Under the pieces are notes generated by a model. The model was not told the origin of the DNA and did no database searches. It saw only the letters and a list, made by a program, of their open reading frames with translations. DNA of 64,000 nt, taken from the NCBI GenBank assembly GCA_037074765.1, contig JBAMDO010000204.1:36806-100805 (forward strand). Direction: 5' to 3'. Below are positions 12,108-25,500 of this stretch, one piece after another (position 1 is the stretch's first letter; each line of letters opens with the position of its first letter). This DNA comes from Mansonella perstans (Eukaryota; Nematoda; Chromadorea; Rhabditida; Onchocercidae). The translations under genes and the position numbers were made by a program.

Positions 12108-15100
12108 ATGGAAAGTGCAGCAGTAAACGGGACGCTATCGGCGATGGACAATTACGAAAGTGAAATAATTATGGAGCAGCAATCAGAGCTATGCGGCGAC
12201 GTATGTCTCTCTTTTTTTTTTCGCAATTTTGCATTTTTTGTACACTTGTTATAAAATTTTGAAATTTGGAAAATCTTAAAATTTTGGGAAATCGATTATT
12301 TGGCAAAACAATTTGCATAATTTTATTAGTCATAATTGATTTGGGATCATTATTTAATTAATTTTATATGGTAAAAAATAATACATTTAGTCTTTTTTTC
12401 CAGCTCCTATCATGTTGACATCTGTACTAAATTCTAAATAAATTGAATGCTAATTAAAAATGCTAATTTTTTCGATTTCTTCAAATAATTTCGAAATTCT
12501 TTATCAATAAACAGCATTCTTAAATGCATTATTACTCGTTAAATGCCTAATTACTCGTTTCCTTTAACAAATTTGAAAACTTCAAATTCTTATCAATGAT
12601 ACGACAGAGAATTTAATTGCAAATAATTTTTCATTTCCGAAAATTTTTCCACATTTCATTTTCTGCATAAGCTTTATTCATTTAGCATTAACAAACTTGT
12701 GAATATTTCATTTCCAATTCATTTTCAACAAATGCATTCAACTAGCGAAAATTTTGTAAATTTCATCAACAATTATTATTCAACATGAAATGATTGATTA
12801 TCCTTATATATTTTAAATAATTCAACAGAACAAACTTGTCGTTCCAAATATTCAAATGTTGATATTAAAACTTCGTTTTAAAAGAAAAAATTTTTTTTTT
12901 GGTTGTAATGTAAGGAAAAACGACAAATATTTGTTTACTTGTTTGTTTGTTTTTTTGTTATTTAGTTTGATTATTGATTAACTGTTTTTCTTTAGCTTGT
13001 CACCAATCAACAATAGCATGAGAAATGTTGAATTGAAGAAAAACGAATAGGTGAATAAATAAAAAGAAAAATCATATTTACCATTCGCGATGATTGAAAT
13101 AAAACAGACATTAACAAAAGAAATGAAATTAAGAAAAAAGTTGAAATGTTCCAGCAAACTTGCATAAATTTATGCATATGAAATAGCTAAAATTTTCAAC
13201 AGTGCAAATTTAAATATGAAAAGTCAAATTTGAAGAATATGTGAAAAAAATTGCTTGCAAACATGCAAAATGAAATTTTTAAATTTGCAAAATGTAAAAC
13301 CTTTAAATTTTGTAAAACTGAAAAAATCTACGTTTTAAATAAAAAATATTATTCACCAAGTACTGATTGTAATTGCTTAATTAAGCGTATTTAAGTGATT
13401 GCAAATGAAATGAGCTCAGGTATATTTATAATAATTAAAATTGTATTAAAAGCATTTCGTTCTTATCTCCTCATCGATAATACTGTTTAAGAATAATTCA
13501 GTCAGTGGATCAGTTTATAGAATTATCAATTGCCAAACCATGGTAAAAACTGTCACTACTGGTTTACTGCTTAAGAATAGATTCATTGATTTAACAAAAA
13601 TTTGATGGAATTTTCGTCACCTAATCTAATGTTTACAAAAAAAAATTCATTTGAAATGATTTGCTGGTACAAAATTGTGATCATTATCTAATACTCTCAA
13701 ATAGTTCAAATAGATTAATTGATCAATTATTAGAAATTAAATTTTTATTTAAAACTTAATTTTTAATTTAAAGCCATTTTCATACATTTGCAAATTTAGT
13801 AGCAAATGTAAAATGAAATATAATATAAAATTTTTGGAAAAAAGAAAAATTCAAACAACATATTAAACTGAAAATATTTTTTTGAATTATTTTTTTTGCA
13901 GAAAAATTTTTTTTCATACATACTAAATTTTAATTTCATATTTGTTTTATTTTAATATTTTTTTCTTAAATAAAAAATTAATTTTAAAATTTCAGTCGGA
14001 ATTTTATACAACGGCACGTTTTATCTTTTTAATGATAGCATCATTTACCGCATTGCTTGGCACTTGCGGTAATTTACTTTTAGTGTATATTTTTACGACA
14101 CGAACTTATCCAACATCAACGAAATTCCTCACCGGTAAGATTTTTTTTCCAAGAATTGCTGATCTGTTAAAATTTTTTTTATTAAATTTTTTTTCTTGTA
14201 GTACCTTGTAGTATTTTAGGTGTGATTATTTACAAAATTAGCAACGGTAATTTATTTTCACGCTTTTTTTTATAGTATTGGCAATTCTTGATGCACTAAT
14301 TTGTATTCTATATATTATGCTATTTGGAATTGATGCAGCAATTGTTTATCTGAAAGCTTCAGTAAGTCCCGATCTGTTATTTAATATTTAAATTAAATAG
14401 CTAGTTAAAGTAATTTGATGAACAATAAAGAAGTAATTGCCCTTACATATATTCTTTGGAGTAATGAATGCAACAATAACCACTAAGAATAATAACAATG
14501 TAATATCAGCAGATAATCAATAATTTAACAGCGATAAAATGATAAGTAATATGAAAGAAGGGATAAAAATATTTTAGCATTTATAATAATAAACTTGAAA
14601 GTCTAAATTTAGAATACTAGTTTGGAAATTAAGTATTAATATTAAAATTTTAGTCATTAGAATAATTATTTTTTTACATTAAATATTAATTTCTTTTTTT
14701 TAGAATTTATTCATATTGTATCATATATACATTGTACCAGCATTTGTTATAAGCCGAATAACACAATTAGCTATACCATATATGCTAATTTTAACAACAC
14801 TGGAACGCCTTGTTTGGATATCAGGTCAAAAAACTAAAAAATTTTTGAGACGAATGTTCAGTGATCGGGGTCATCAAATTACAATCATTCTTCTGCTGTT
14901 ATTTTGCACCATTTCGCGGCTACCAACAGCGTTTGCTATCGTAGTAAGTCTTTTTATATTTTAAATTCGACTATTTATTGATTGATTAATTTAGACAAGA
15001 TTAATTCAACAAAATTGCAGCAGTTAAAATTTGATTAGAAATTGATTGACATTTTTATTCGATCGTTACTTTTAGCTTATCATCAACAAATTAATACTGA

Positions 15101-17365
15101 TATGATTATTTATGAGACAAATAATACTTGAATTACAACAAGCATTTATGAAAAACTGTTTGCGATATTTATTAATTTATACAATTGTTTAGTAATCGAT
15201 AGTTTAATATTGATAGTTCTCATAATCTGATATTATTTATAGAATAGCTTTCAACTATTTATTTTGAAACTTCCATAAAATACATATTTTGTAAAATTTT
15301 TGCACAAATTAGTTATTCCGATATTACGATAAAATTTTAAAATCAAAATTTAACTTTTCACATATGAATTTTGCACTATTTGAAATTTATAAAATTAACG
15401 AAAAATTATGCTTTAACTTAATAAATTAATTGTAATTAAAATTTTTAATTGTATAACAGTAATCAAAATTTTTTATTGTAAATTTCGATAAGAACAGAGA
15501 AAAGCAATAAAAATCAAATTATAACTGTCTTTGTCTTTTTTACATTTTTTTCCATTTGTTTAAATGCCGAATTTTTTTTGATTTTGCTTTACATCAGCAA
15601 GCATTCATTTTTATTTCATTAATTAATTACAATATGATATGGAATTGTTTTTAATTAAAAAAAATCATCTCCTCTTCATGTTAGGTGCATCATTTTCCGA
15701 ACTGCAATGATTTCTTGCGTACACGAAGTACTGGACCAGCTGATTGGGTACACGAAAGTAAAGTTTATCATTTCTTCGATTTTCATCTTCTATCAATTGC
15801 TCAAACATTTATTCCATTTATCGTTCTTGTTCTTTTTAATTTTGTAAGTTTTTCATTCGCTTTCTTATGCTTTCCTGAAAATTACCAATCATTTAAAAAA
15901 AAAAAGCAGTTATGCAAGTAATTAAAATTTAATATTTTCTTATAATTTATTCCAATTTTTCTTCTTTTCAGAATTTAGTTTAAAATTAAATTAAGACTTT
16001 CTTGGTTTTGTTTCTTTTTTATTGCTTAATTTAAGCAATTTAAATAATTTTTAATAATTGTTAAAATATTTTTACAGATTATTATACGGAAATTGCCAAG
16101 ACAAAGTTTAAATCAACAAAGAAATAGTAAAAAGGAAAGAAATGAGAAAAATAGGCATTTTCTATTGCAACAAAATTTTACCCTAAATAACTATCAAATG
16201 GAACACAAGCGAAAACTTGCCATTTCAAATGCTTTTTTTCAATTTGATCGATTTGACCGAAAAACTTCATTACTGAAATCAAAATTACCAGGTATCAACA
16301 ATTTAGATTCAAAGTTCAAAAAAAAAAAGGAAATAAGCGCAATAATTTATCGTATGGATGAAAAGCTATGAATAAGTTACATTCTATTAACATAATTACT
16401 ATAATGTAATCAATTGCAACAATTCCAATATATTGCATTAGAAAATCATTGAATAAATCGAAAAAATTTTTGATTAATTAAGACAAAAATTAATAATTTT
16501 GCACAAATAATTATGAAAATGTTTTATTTATGCTGTACACATTATTCAAGACTGCAAGAGATTGTAATAGAATTGCAAAGTTGTTTTTTGCTAATTTGAA
16601 TTTAAATATGAAAATTTAATAAAAGGAAAAATACTATAAAATTGGATAAATTTCATAATTTATATAAGTTTTAATTTGAAATTTTTTCAACAAAAAAATC
16701 AATGTGCAATTAATAGTGCGTTTAGTACAATATGCTGAATACATCGAACTAATGATACATTTAAAAGAAATATTTTCAAATTATTAATTATTATACATTA
16801 TTAAATATTATACATAATTTTAAAGAAAGAGAAAAAATCATTTAAAGAGATTTTTTGTTAGTGAGAAATATGTTTTTCATTTTTTCCAGTATCCGTTATA
16901 ATGACTAAACCGTTACGGAAAATGTCCATTCCGGTTCGTGATGCGGTTTGCACAATGTTTGCCATTGTTACTTCTTATTTGATTAGCAACAGTCTTCATT
17001 TGATACTTACAATCTTAGAAAGGTTTCATTATCTTATTCATTCTTTTAATTTTTTACAAAATTTATGCTAATAAAAAAATTGTTTTAATAAAATGTGTTT
17101 TAGTGTTTTTTTTTTATCATTATTTCTCTTTTTCAGATCCCAAATTTCAATACTTCGTGATCCGAATGATCCTATGATGGCAAGTACATTTCACACTGTT
17201 TTTTCGGATACGGTCAGTTTTGTATACATGTTTACCAGCGCAATTCGTATCATCGTTTACATAGCGTGTAATCGGGCAGTAAGTTCGCATCTAAAAGATT
17301 TCCCACTTTGCAAACATTGTTACCGGAAAGGAAAATTGTCATCAAATGTTGCTGTACCAATTTAA
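12108..17365 (+). CDS. Rhodopsin-family GPCR, probable neuropeptide receptor
   Basis: Eight exons join in phase to give about 430 residues: 12108-12200, 13996-14134, 14276-14361, 14704-14943, 15685-15843, 16078-16291, 16890-17022, 17137-17365. The N-terminus is short and acidic with one N-glycosylation site (NGT). TM1 contains GTCGNLLLVYIF, TM2 LAILDALICILY, and TM3 ends LILTTLERLVWIS, so the usual D/ERY is ERL. TM5 is in the fifth exon. A long basic third intracellular loop fills the sixth exon. TM6 follows PVRDAV, and TM7 reads TSAIRIIVYIACN in place of NPxxY. The C-tail has a CKHC motif. This layout fits class A peptide receptors such as the nematode FMRFamide-like receptor group, acting at the plasma membrane. 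The family is confident; the ligand is unknown. All donors are GT and acceptors mostly TTTCAG. Confidence 0.85.
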
Positions 17366-17386
17366 GAACTTCGATTTAAAGTAGCA

Positions 17387-17392
17387 AATAAA
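17387..17392 (+). terminator. Polyadenylation signal of the GPCR gene
   Basis: A canonical AATAAA lies 22 bases after the GPCR stop codon at 17363-17365, at a usual distance for a compact nematode 3' UTR. Confidence 0.55.
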
Positions 17393-19198
17393 TATTGTTA
17401 TGTTTGCTTTTTTCTTTTTATTTCATCAGTGATAAAATTTGAAATATGTCTGTAATTTTGTTTTTTGCTGATTTTCCGTGTATATGTGTTATTTTAAAAT
17501 AAGATTTAATAAAAATTTTGACTACAATAGTTGATGATGTGGAAATGACAAAATGATATCACATAATATACACAACTAGAAATACTGTTGAACAAAGATA
17601 TTAAATGACTTTGAAAAATTTCAACAATTTAACAATCAAAAGTAAAAGAAATAGAATTGTCCACTATATTAGTGATATGTTTACTGGTTTATGAAGTTTT
17701 TTTTTTTGCTCAAAACTTTCAGTGGTCACAATAAATTAATTTTTTAATAAGAGAAGTTAACAAAAGTGATTTTTTTTTTTTTTAAATTTATATTCTTCAA
17801 ATAGATAGATAGAGAGATAGAGAGAGAGAGAGCGCAGAGAGATTATAAGAATGAGAAATGAATATAAAACGATTTATAATTTTTGATGGATTTGTCGATT
17901 GGCTGTAATTGATGACATTGTTTGATTCATTTCATGATCATCAATGATAACCTCATTTTCATTTGATTAAAATCAAAATTCATTTCATCATTTCATTTTT
18001 AAATCTTCATAATATCATATTGTTAACTTTGTTATTATTATTTACATCATCATCATAATCAAATCGCCAATATTTGCTATTAAAAAAAATGTTTAAATTT
18101 CATTTCTACTGCTTATCCACTTTCAAAAGTTTATTTTTCCTTTCCTGAAGAATATTTGCATATTTAAATGAATTGCTGAATACATGAAGACAAAAAAAGT
18201 TTTACATAAAATTTTAATGTTAAATTCTAGGGAGAAGAATTAAGCAAAATTCTTTCATATCATTTATCAAAAAAATATGCATTCTATAAAATATTTGCTT
18301 AATCTTTTGAAATGATTTCAAAATTAATCATTTATTAAAAATTTTTAAAGAAACAAAAAAGTTTTAAATTGTTTCATTCTAGCCTGAATCTTAAACATAA
18401 ATTAAACTTTAGGTTGGTTTTTTTTTCCATTTTCATAATTTGATATTTGAAAAAAAAAATGTAATATGAACAAATTTTTTTTTTTTGTTTAATTCTTCGC
18501 CCTAGAAATTAGCATTAAAATTTTTTTGTAAAACTTTTTTTGCTTTATGTATTCAGCATTTCATTCAAATATGCAAATATTCTTCTGAAAAGGAAAAATC
18601 AATAAATTTTTGAAAATCGATTAGCAGCAGAAAAGTTAAACATTTTTTTAAGTAATAAATATTAACGATTTGATCATGTTGATAATGAAAATAATAATAA
18701 CAAAGATAATAATATAATATTATGAACATTTAAAATGAAATGATTTTGATTTTTTTTTTCAATAAATACAATTAGCTTTTAATTTAAATGCAACAAATGG
18801 TATTTATTTATATTATTGTCAAATTTTTTTTGTATACCAATTGTTAGAATAATTCATTTCATTTACCAATTTTTTTTCAAATTCATATTAGAAATATTTT
18901 TGTTTAATAGATAAAGCACAGTGCGGTAGCTAATATTTCAAGAGATTTCAGCTACTTTTTTTCATGAACAAATCTGGAAATAATTGGAAAATTTTTTCAT
19001 TCTTTACAAAATGTACGAAAATGAAGCTTTTGTTATTTCTTATTGCAAATATAATGATTTTCAAATGAAAAAAAAGTAATACCAATTTTGCGACATTTTG
19101 TTAAAAAGTTTGTACTTGAAAATACAAGAAAAAAATACAGTTATTTGACAAAAAAAGAAAATAAAATTTAGATTCTTACAAAGTGGTGCGTTAATTTG
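17393..19198. other. Intergenic DNA between the GPCR and grl genes
   Basis: AT-rich with long A/T runs and a GA-type microsatellite near 17804-17840 (AGAT/AGAG units). No coding exons were seen. Confidence 0.5.
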
Positions 19199-19235
19199 CT
19201 ACTACCACTTTCTACTACTACTACTGCTACTACTG

Positions 19236-19276
<41 letters not shown>

Positions 19277-19311
19277 GCTACTACTACTATTACTGCTACT
19301 GCTACTACTAT
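19199..19311 (+). repeat. Imperfect (CTA)n trinucleotide microsatellite
   Basis: About 110 bases of CTA/CTG-type triplets with occasional interruptions end only five bases before the ATG of the ground-like gene at 19316. It would fall in its 5' UTR or core promoter. It is open in frame but upstream of the first good ATG and of the signal peptide, so I treat it as non-coding. Confidence 0.8.
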
Positions 19312-19315
19312 TACA

Positions 19316-21298
19316 ATGTTAGTTCATTTCATATTATTTCTGATAACAGTTACTGCATTTTCACTAAACAATTTAAAATCAAACTGTAACTGTCAAACTT
19401 CATTATCATCATCATCATATACTCCATCAATATCCTGTTCGAATGGATCATTGAATATCAGTGTCGGTGAAAAAAAATTTAGTAAAAAAATTGCTCTTGC
19501 TAAATTAAAATTGGTAAAGTTTTTTATTAATTCCTTTCTTTGAACACAAAAATTGAAAATAAATTTTCTTTGTTCATTTTTTTCTCAACATCTTATCAAT
19601 TTATCAGTTTTAAATTTAACAAATTGCCATAAGATTTTTTTAGAGTTTTTTTCTTTCATTTATTTATTTAATCAATTTTATCATTTTTAGCCATTCGAAA
19701 GGAAAGTAAGAAATGAATAATTGGTTTATTTATTCATTTTTTTTGTGTTTATATTTTAGAAGAAACAAGTTTCGAATGAAAAATTGCCGATAACATACAT
19801 GAAAGGTCGCGTACGATCACGCATTCGGAAGCGTTCCACGATACCAATTTCATCGGTACAATCATTATCGATATGAATCAGTTCAATTACCAGCAGCTAA
19901 TCAGACGGCCAAATTTTTCAACTTTTTGACTTTCTTAAGTAATACTTGTATAAAATGATCATAATGAATGACCTGAAATAATTCATTTACTTATTAATGG
20001 ATTGTAAGAAAAATCAGTAAGTTAGTGTTATCCAATAATCAATAACTAGAATTGTAGCAGTGCATTCTGTAACTTATCTTAACCGAAAAAAATGTTATTA
20101 TACCATAGTCTTTCCGAAAATTATTATCGGAAATTCTGCAAGAAATTGCATACAACGATTGAAAATAGACAATTGATTGATTGTTCAAGTGTTAATTCAT
20201 TGTTATCACCAAAGGTACAATACTATATCAATTGAATCCTTTTTTCATCCCAACAATCATTTGAGGAAAATATAGGTTGACATAATAAAAATGATATCTG
20301 ATAAAGTCATGAAACGAAATCAAAAAATGAATTTATATATAAAAGGTTGAGAAGATAAAATATCCATTAATAGTAAACTCTTCGAAGAAACCTAGTCATA
20401 TTCGGTTTGTTATTCGAAATATATCATGTAAAATGATAACTAATTAATAGTTCACGGAACACCTGATTCCGTTGACATGTCTGTTTGCTTTAATAATCAA
20501 GTCACTAGTAAAATATTTCAAACAAAGTAGACATAATCTCGAGGGGAGAACATCAGCAGTAGATATTTGATAATTTTATATTATTTAACTTCTTTATATA
20601 ATAGCCATTACAGTACTCGAATACCATAACAATCAATTTTTCATCTTTTATTTTGTGGATGTTAAATTTGAACTTTTTCAATAAAAAATTGACCCACGGT
20701 TGCGTTTTTTACGCTTCTTAAATAATTTTTTTTAAATTTTTTTCAATTTCATTTTCAGGAAGATGATTCAGATCTGATAAGACCGACAAGACAAAACATC
20801 CCGATCAGTCAAAGAGTGCATGTTCAAGGAATTCCCAATAGACGTATCATGGATAAGAATCAGTCAAAATTGTCACAAATAACAAAGAATCGGTCGGAAA
20901 CCGGAATGGGCGTCAAATGCAATAGCCGAGCATTAAGAGAACTTATGCTTGAGGTATTATCATTAATGTTTTTTTTAAAGTAATTCTCACAAATACTTGA
21001 TCCGATTTCTTGCATGGAAAGCTAATCAAATTGAAAAAAAAAAGGCAATCCAGAATGGGACAGAAATATCTTGCACTAAAAAATATTTTACAATTACTTA
21101 AATTTTTAAAAAATTTTTTAGAGCATTACTGATAATTCATCAGCATCAAAACGTTATATTAATAAACGAGCAGAAGCAAAATTTGGTGGTATCATTGATG
21201 TGATTTGCTCGAAACATCATTTTTCTTATGTGTACAGTTCTAATTTATATTGTGAAACTACGAAAGGTAATGTGACATGTATTGCATTTCGACAATAA
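19316..21298 (+). CDS. grl: Secreted ground-like domain protein (hedgehog-related, grl type)
   Basis: Four exons join in phase 0 for 221 residues: 19316-19513, 19760-19855, 20759-20953, 21122-21298. The protein opens with a signal peptide (MLVHFILFLITVTAFSLNN). A Ser-rich, Cys-containing segment follows, then a basic stretch RVRSRIRKRS that looks like a furin-type cleavage site. The C-terminal third, from about residue 152, is a ground-like domain. It starts KCNSRALRELMLE, continues through SKRYINKRAEAKFGG to VICSKHHFSYV, and ends with NLYCETTKGNVTCIAFR. All four conserved cysteines are present. Ground-like proteins are nematode-specific, secreted, and usually expressed in cuticle-forming epidermis or glia; that role is family knowledge. 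The start was chosen at the ATG that gives the signal peptide. Family assignment is strong; the exact orthologue is not known. Confidence 0.9.
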
Positions 21299-22574
21299 TC
21301 TTTTAGTTAATATCATCGGTTAATTTGAAATCGTTTTTAATGAGTAAGCTAAAAACTCGTTTTAATGGATAATTATGGAAAAATGAAATTTCAACCTATT
21401 TCCTTCTTTGAAGAACTTTCAATAATTCAAATAAATTTTCATTAATTGATTTTAAATCTAATGATTTTAAAATTCTTTGTAAAAATTGCCGTATACCACC
21501 GATAAACAACAATATTCCCTCATTTATTTTTCCTGAATAAATAATAGAGAATGAAATTTAAATTGTACAATCTCAAATGAATATAAATCGTTGAAGAAGA
21601 AATTGTCAAAAAAAAATCCATAATCCCTTCTAATTAATCGATATTAACAAGTTTAATCAAGAACTTGTTTGATTAAGAAAAAAATGCAATTCAGCAGGAT
21701 GAACGATTGTCAGGCATTTCGGCGAGGACATTTCTTGTCCTCTTTCTTTTCAGATTAACCACGGATTCCAAAAAAAAAAAAAAAAAAAAACAAATTTCTG
21801 CAAGAATATCCTCTGATATAAATTTACCGCTCCTTAGAAATTTATCAAAAAAAAAAGAAATTTAACAAAACAATTAAATTATGGAACAAATAATTTTGCA
21901 TACTTTTCTTTGTCCTAATCTTCAAGATATTTTTAGCTATTTGATTTAATATTGTGGTGAATGTGAAATTTATTTATATTTATGTAGTTGTATTAATGAA
22001 AAAAAAAAGAAAAAATGTGTAATTTCTTTTTTTGTTGCTACAAACATAAATGATATCATTTATCCTTTTGAACAAAATCAATTGAGTAATGCTATGTTGT
22101 GTTATAGTGAAATATATCCAGCATCTTTCATTCAGTTCATAAACTTTTTTCAAAAAACAGTACCTTCCATTCAAATCATAGACTGTTTCAAGAAAACAGT
22201 ATCTTCCATTCAGATCTATTTCAAGAAATATCCTCGCGTAATTACTTTTCACCAAGCACTCAGAGATCGATTATAAAAGACTTTATTAAAATTCAACCAA
22301 ATGTTACAATTTCAAAACACAGTAAAAATGAAAAATGTGCAAGCACTTATTACTTGCCTTGCATACTTTCTTCAGCCCATTTGCACACCAATGGATGTAA
22401 GGTCCTTGATGTTAATTGTAATTTATGCTTCTGAAAAGATGTTTGTAAATTCATTTTCCTTCGAAAATGAAATCAGAAAAAGCGAAATATTCTTCCTTGA
22501 ACAATTAAAAATTCAGCATACTCCGGAACTCCAGTATATGCCGAGATTCCAGTATTTCTTTAATAACAAACAAA
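21299..22574. other. Intergenic DNA between two convergent genes
   Basis: This separates the 3' ends of the plus-strand grl gene and the minus-strand NOC3L gene. A run of about 20 A lies at 21770-21790. The only structured part is the 39-bp repeat annotated separately. The plus-strand open frame 22301-22603 has no recognisable features and overlaps the last NOC3L exon, so it is not called. Confidence 0.5.
22129..22235. repeat. 39-bp direct repeat, two full units plus a partial
   Basis: Units start at 22129, 22168 and 22207, each beginning CATTCA. The first two are diverged by several substitutions and the third breaks off after about 25 bases. The unit length is a multiple of three, so frames on both strands stay open, but nothing else suggests coding. 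Confidence 0.65.
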
Positions 22575-25500
22575 TTAAACAAAAACCTTTGCGAAAGCAA
22601 TGATATATTTTACAAAAAAAGGCTCTTCATCAACTTCATCCGTATTCCTGTTTTCTTCATACCACTCGTATGCCTTCCTTTAATAATGCAAAGAATTTTT
22701 TAAAAATTACTGAAATGGGAGAAACAATAACAGAACGCAATTTAATTGGCAATGCAAGAGAAGTAAGAAAATCGCAAAAAGTAATTTTTGACTTTTTTTT
22801 TTTAAATCCTAACTAACCTTGTTGAGTATTTCGGCAATAGACGATTTGGTCCTGTAGATGGTAAGCCAAACTGAAGATATCGTGCTATCATACTAACTGT
22901 TTTGTCAGGATGCTAAAAAACACGAAATTAATTGAAAGTACTATTATGAGCTTTCTTATTTGATAAATATTAAAACTATCGCATCAATCGCTCATTACCC
23001 ACAAAAAATTGCAATAAAATTTCGAGATATTTATTGGTAGGTGAAAAAGCTTGATCCACTTCATCACAATTTTTTCGACAATTTTGATCCACTTCATCAC
23101 AATTTTTTCGACAATTTTGCCTAAAGCTGAACAATAAACGAAAAAAAAAATACTTTAGCTAAGATGCTTATTTCTGCGATTATTGATGAAGAAAGCCCAC
23201 CACAACAATCCGGATCATCAAGTTCTGGCTTAAACGACTCGATATAAGAGCCTCCATCTGTATTTTCCACCATGCAGTCTATCTTCGGATAAGCCTACAT
23301 ATTTTAGAAATAAATAGCTATTTTCTAGATGTTAGTTACAGCTATTGGTTACTAGCCGGTCACCATTTGAATACAATACGCTACTTCTGTTATATTAAAA
23401 TAAAATAATTGAAGTAAAATCAAGAAGCAATAAAATGCAGTACATTTTAGAATTATTGTTATATTGACTGCAGTGCAGTATTTGGTTACCGGATTAAATT
23501 CAATTCCAAATTTTTTTTGTAGACAGATCAATGCGGAAATAGTTAAATCAATGAGAGCTTCGCACCGCTTAAAAATACTAGTCTCAAAGTTATATTTAAC
23601 GACAAAGTTCCTCAGAATTCCTACAATCTAAATTTCTGCAGCGGGATTTCTCTTTAATTTTTATTCAAAAAGAAATACGTAGAAAAAAAATACTTACAAA
23701 AACGTCAAAATTTGTAAGCAATAAAAACTTACAATAAAAAACGATCTAATGCACAATAAAATAGATGCTGCACCACAAGAGGGCATGAAAAACGCCAGCG
23801 CTAATAAACGTTTGATGTAAGCAGCTACACGACACGCCGGAACTTGTTTACGACGGTGGTTAATCATTAAATCTAATGTACGTAAACTGAGCGACAATGT
23901 GTTTGCAGGTGAACCTGAAAAATTGTTCTGCTATTGATCCCACTGAAATGAACAGCAATTAAGTAAGCAGACAAAAATGATACAAGTACATAATCATTAA
24001 ATCAATTGAAAAAAATAAACCTTTCTGTTTTTCAAATGCTAAAGAAGGTAATAAACGATACATGGACCAGTAAAATCGTGATGGATCGATATTCAATGCA
24101 ACACCTTCACCGGAAAGCATGACGAATGATGTATATATGCATCGCAATGAATCAACCAGTCGAAGATGCTAATATATGACAGTAATTACTCGATGTTGAA
24201 TCATCGTAAGCACGTAAAAATAAAGTATAGTTCTCATCAAAAATTTTAGCCGCAATCGAAAAATTCCTATTACGAATTTCTGGAGATCGCAGAACAGTTT
24301 CTCATACGTACTTATTATAAGAAAGACTTTTCGAATAAAATATTGAATCGGTTCATTAACGGAATACCTTTTTTAATCCTTAGGTTTATAATCTAAGGAT
24401 TAGTTGCAAGAAAACTTAACTACTTCCTTAATTTTTTAAATTTGTGATTCCAGAAAAGTCAAAGTTATAAAGAGTAAAACTTATCTACTACCAAACAGTC
24501 ATGTTCGTTTTAAAGAATTAAACATGAAACTCAAGTAAAAGAAAACAGAAAACCTGTTGATTAATTAGTGATGATAATGAAGATATCATATCGTCAAAGA
24601 ATTCAACGTTGATTAAATGTGCGAATTTAGCCAGACCTTCCAGTACTGGTTCCAATAAATTTGTTGCGGGTAATCGCTTTATGACACGAAAATATGTTGC
24701 AAATACGTGATTCATTGTTTCGGTTGCCTAAATTCCATGCTCAAATTATTCATATCCAAAGCAGTAATTTTCTGAGTAATTGTTATGAGTTCGCTTTTCA
24801 AGAAGTGGTCTTATCATTTATTGCCTTATCTTAGTGTCCTGTTCCCGCTGCACTTACTAAAAAAGCTCACGTATCTTTTGAATCAAAAATAAATTGAAAA
24901 CAAAAAATTCTTGAAGATTGGCTGTCAACAATAATTAAAGAGAATTTTAAACTCAGTAAAGTATTTCGTTTCGCATAAATCATCATAACAATATAAAAAA
25001 CTTACAAACGACAGTTTCGTTGAAATAGATTCAGCTGCTTCGGCTTCTTTCAAATCAGCTTGCAGCTTTTTCAACTGTTTAGCAAACTAAAATACAGCAG
25101 CACTATTGCAAAATTTTCTAGTTCATCTTGTATATATATGTATATGTATGTATATCCAAATAATAAAAACTCATACCCTTTCTTTACTTTTCTTTTTCTT
25201 CTCTTTATTCAGCAATCGTTTCTTATTCAAAAGCTTCTCTTTTCCTCGACTTTTTTCACCCTTATTTACTTCCTAAAACAGAAAATCCAAAATTCTTATG
25301 AAATTAGATTCAATGACTCATTTGATTCAAAATCTATTTTCCGAATTAATTTTGAATCCCTACATTTAAATAAGTTTTAAATTAGTTTAATTTTTATTCC
25401 TTTGGAACAAAAAGTTGGAAGCACCAACCTTCACTTTCAATTTCAGGAATGATGCAATCAATGCCGGTGGTACGTTGCCTTTTTTTTTATTAACAATAGA

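Noticed and set aside
19196..19315. Extension of the grl coding sequence through the CTA repeat
   Set aside because: There is no ATG upstream in frame. The ATG at 19316 gives a clean signal peptide, while the repeat would encode poly-Thr.
23041..23140. Cys-rich NOC3L exon containing the repeated [11 protein letters not shown]
   Set aside because: Splice phase does not fit the neighbouring exons, and family alignment (EISILAK followed by HPDKTV) needs no exon here.
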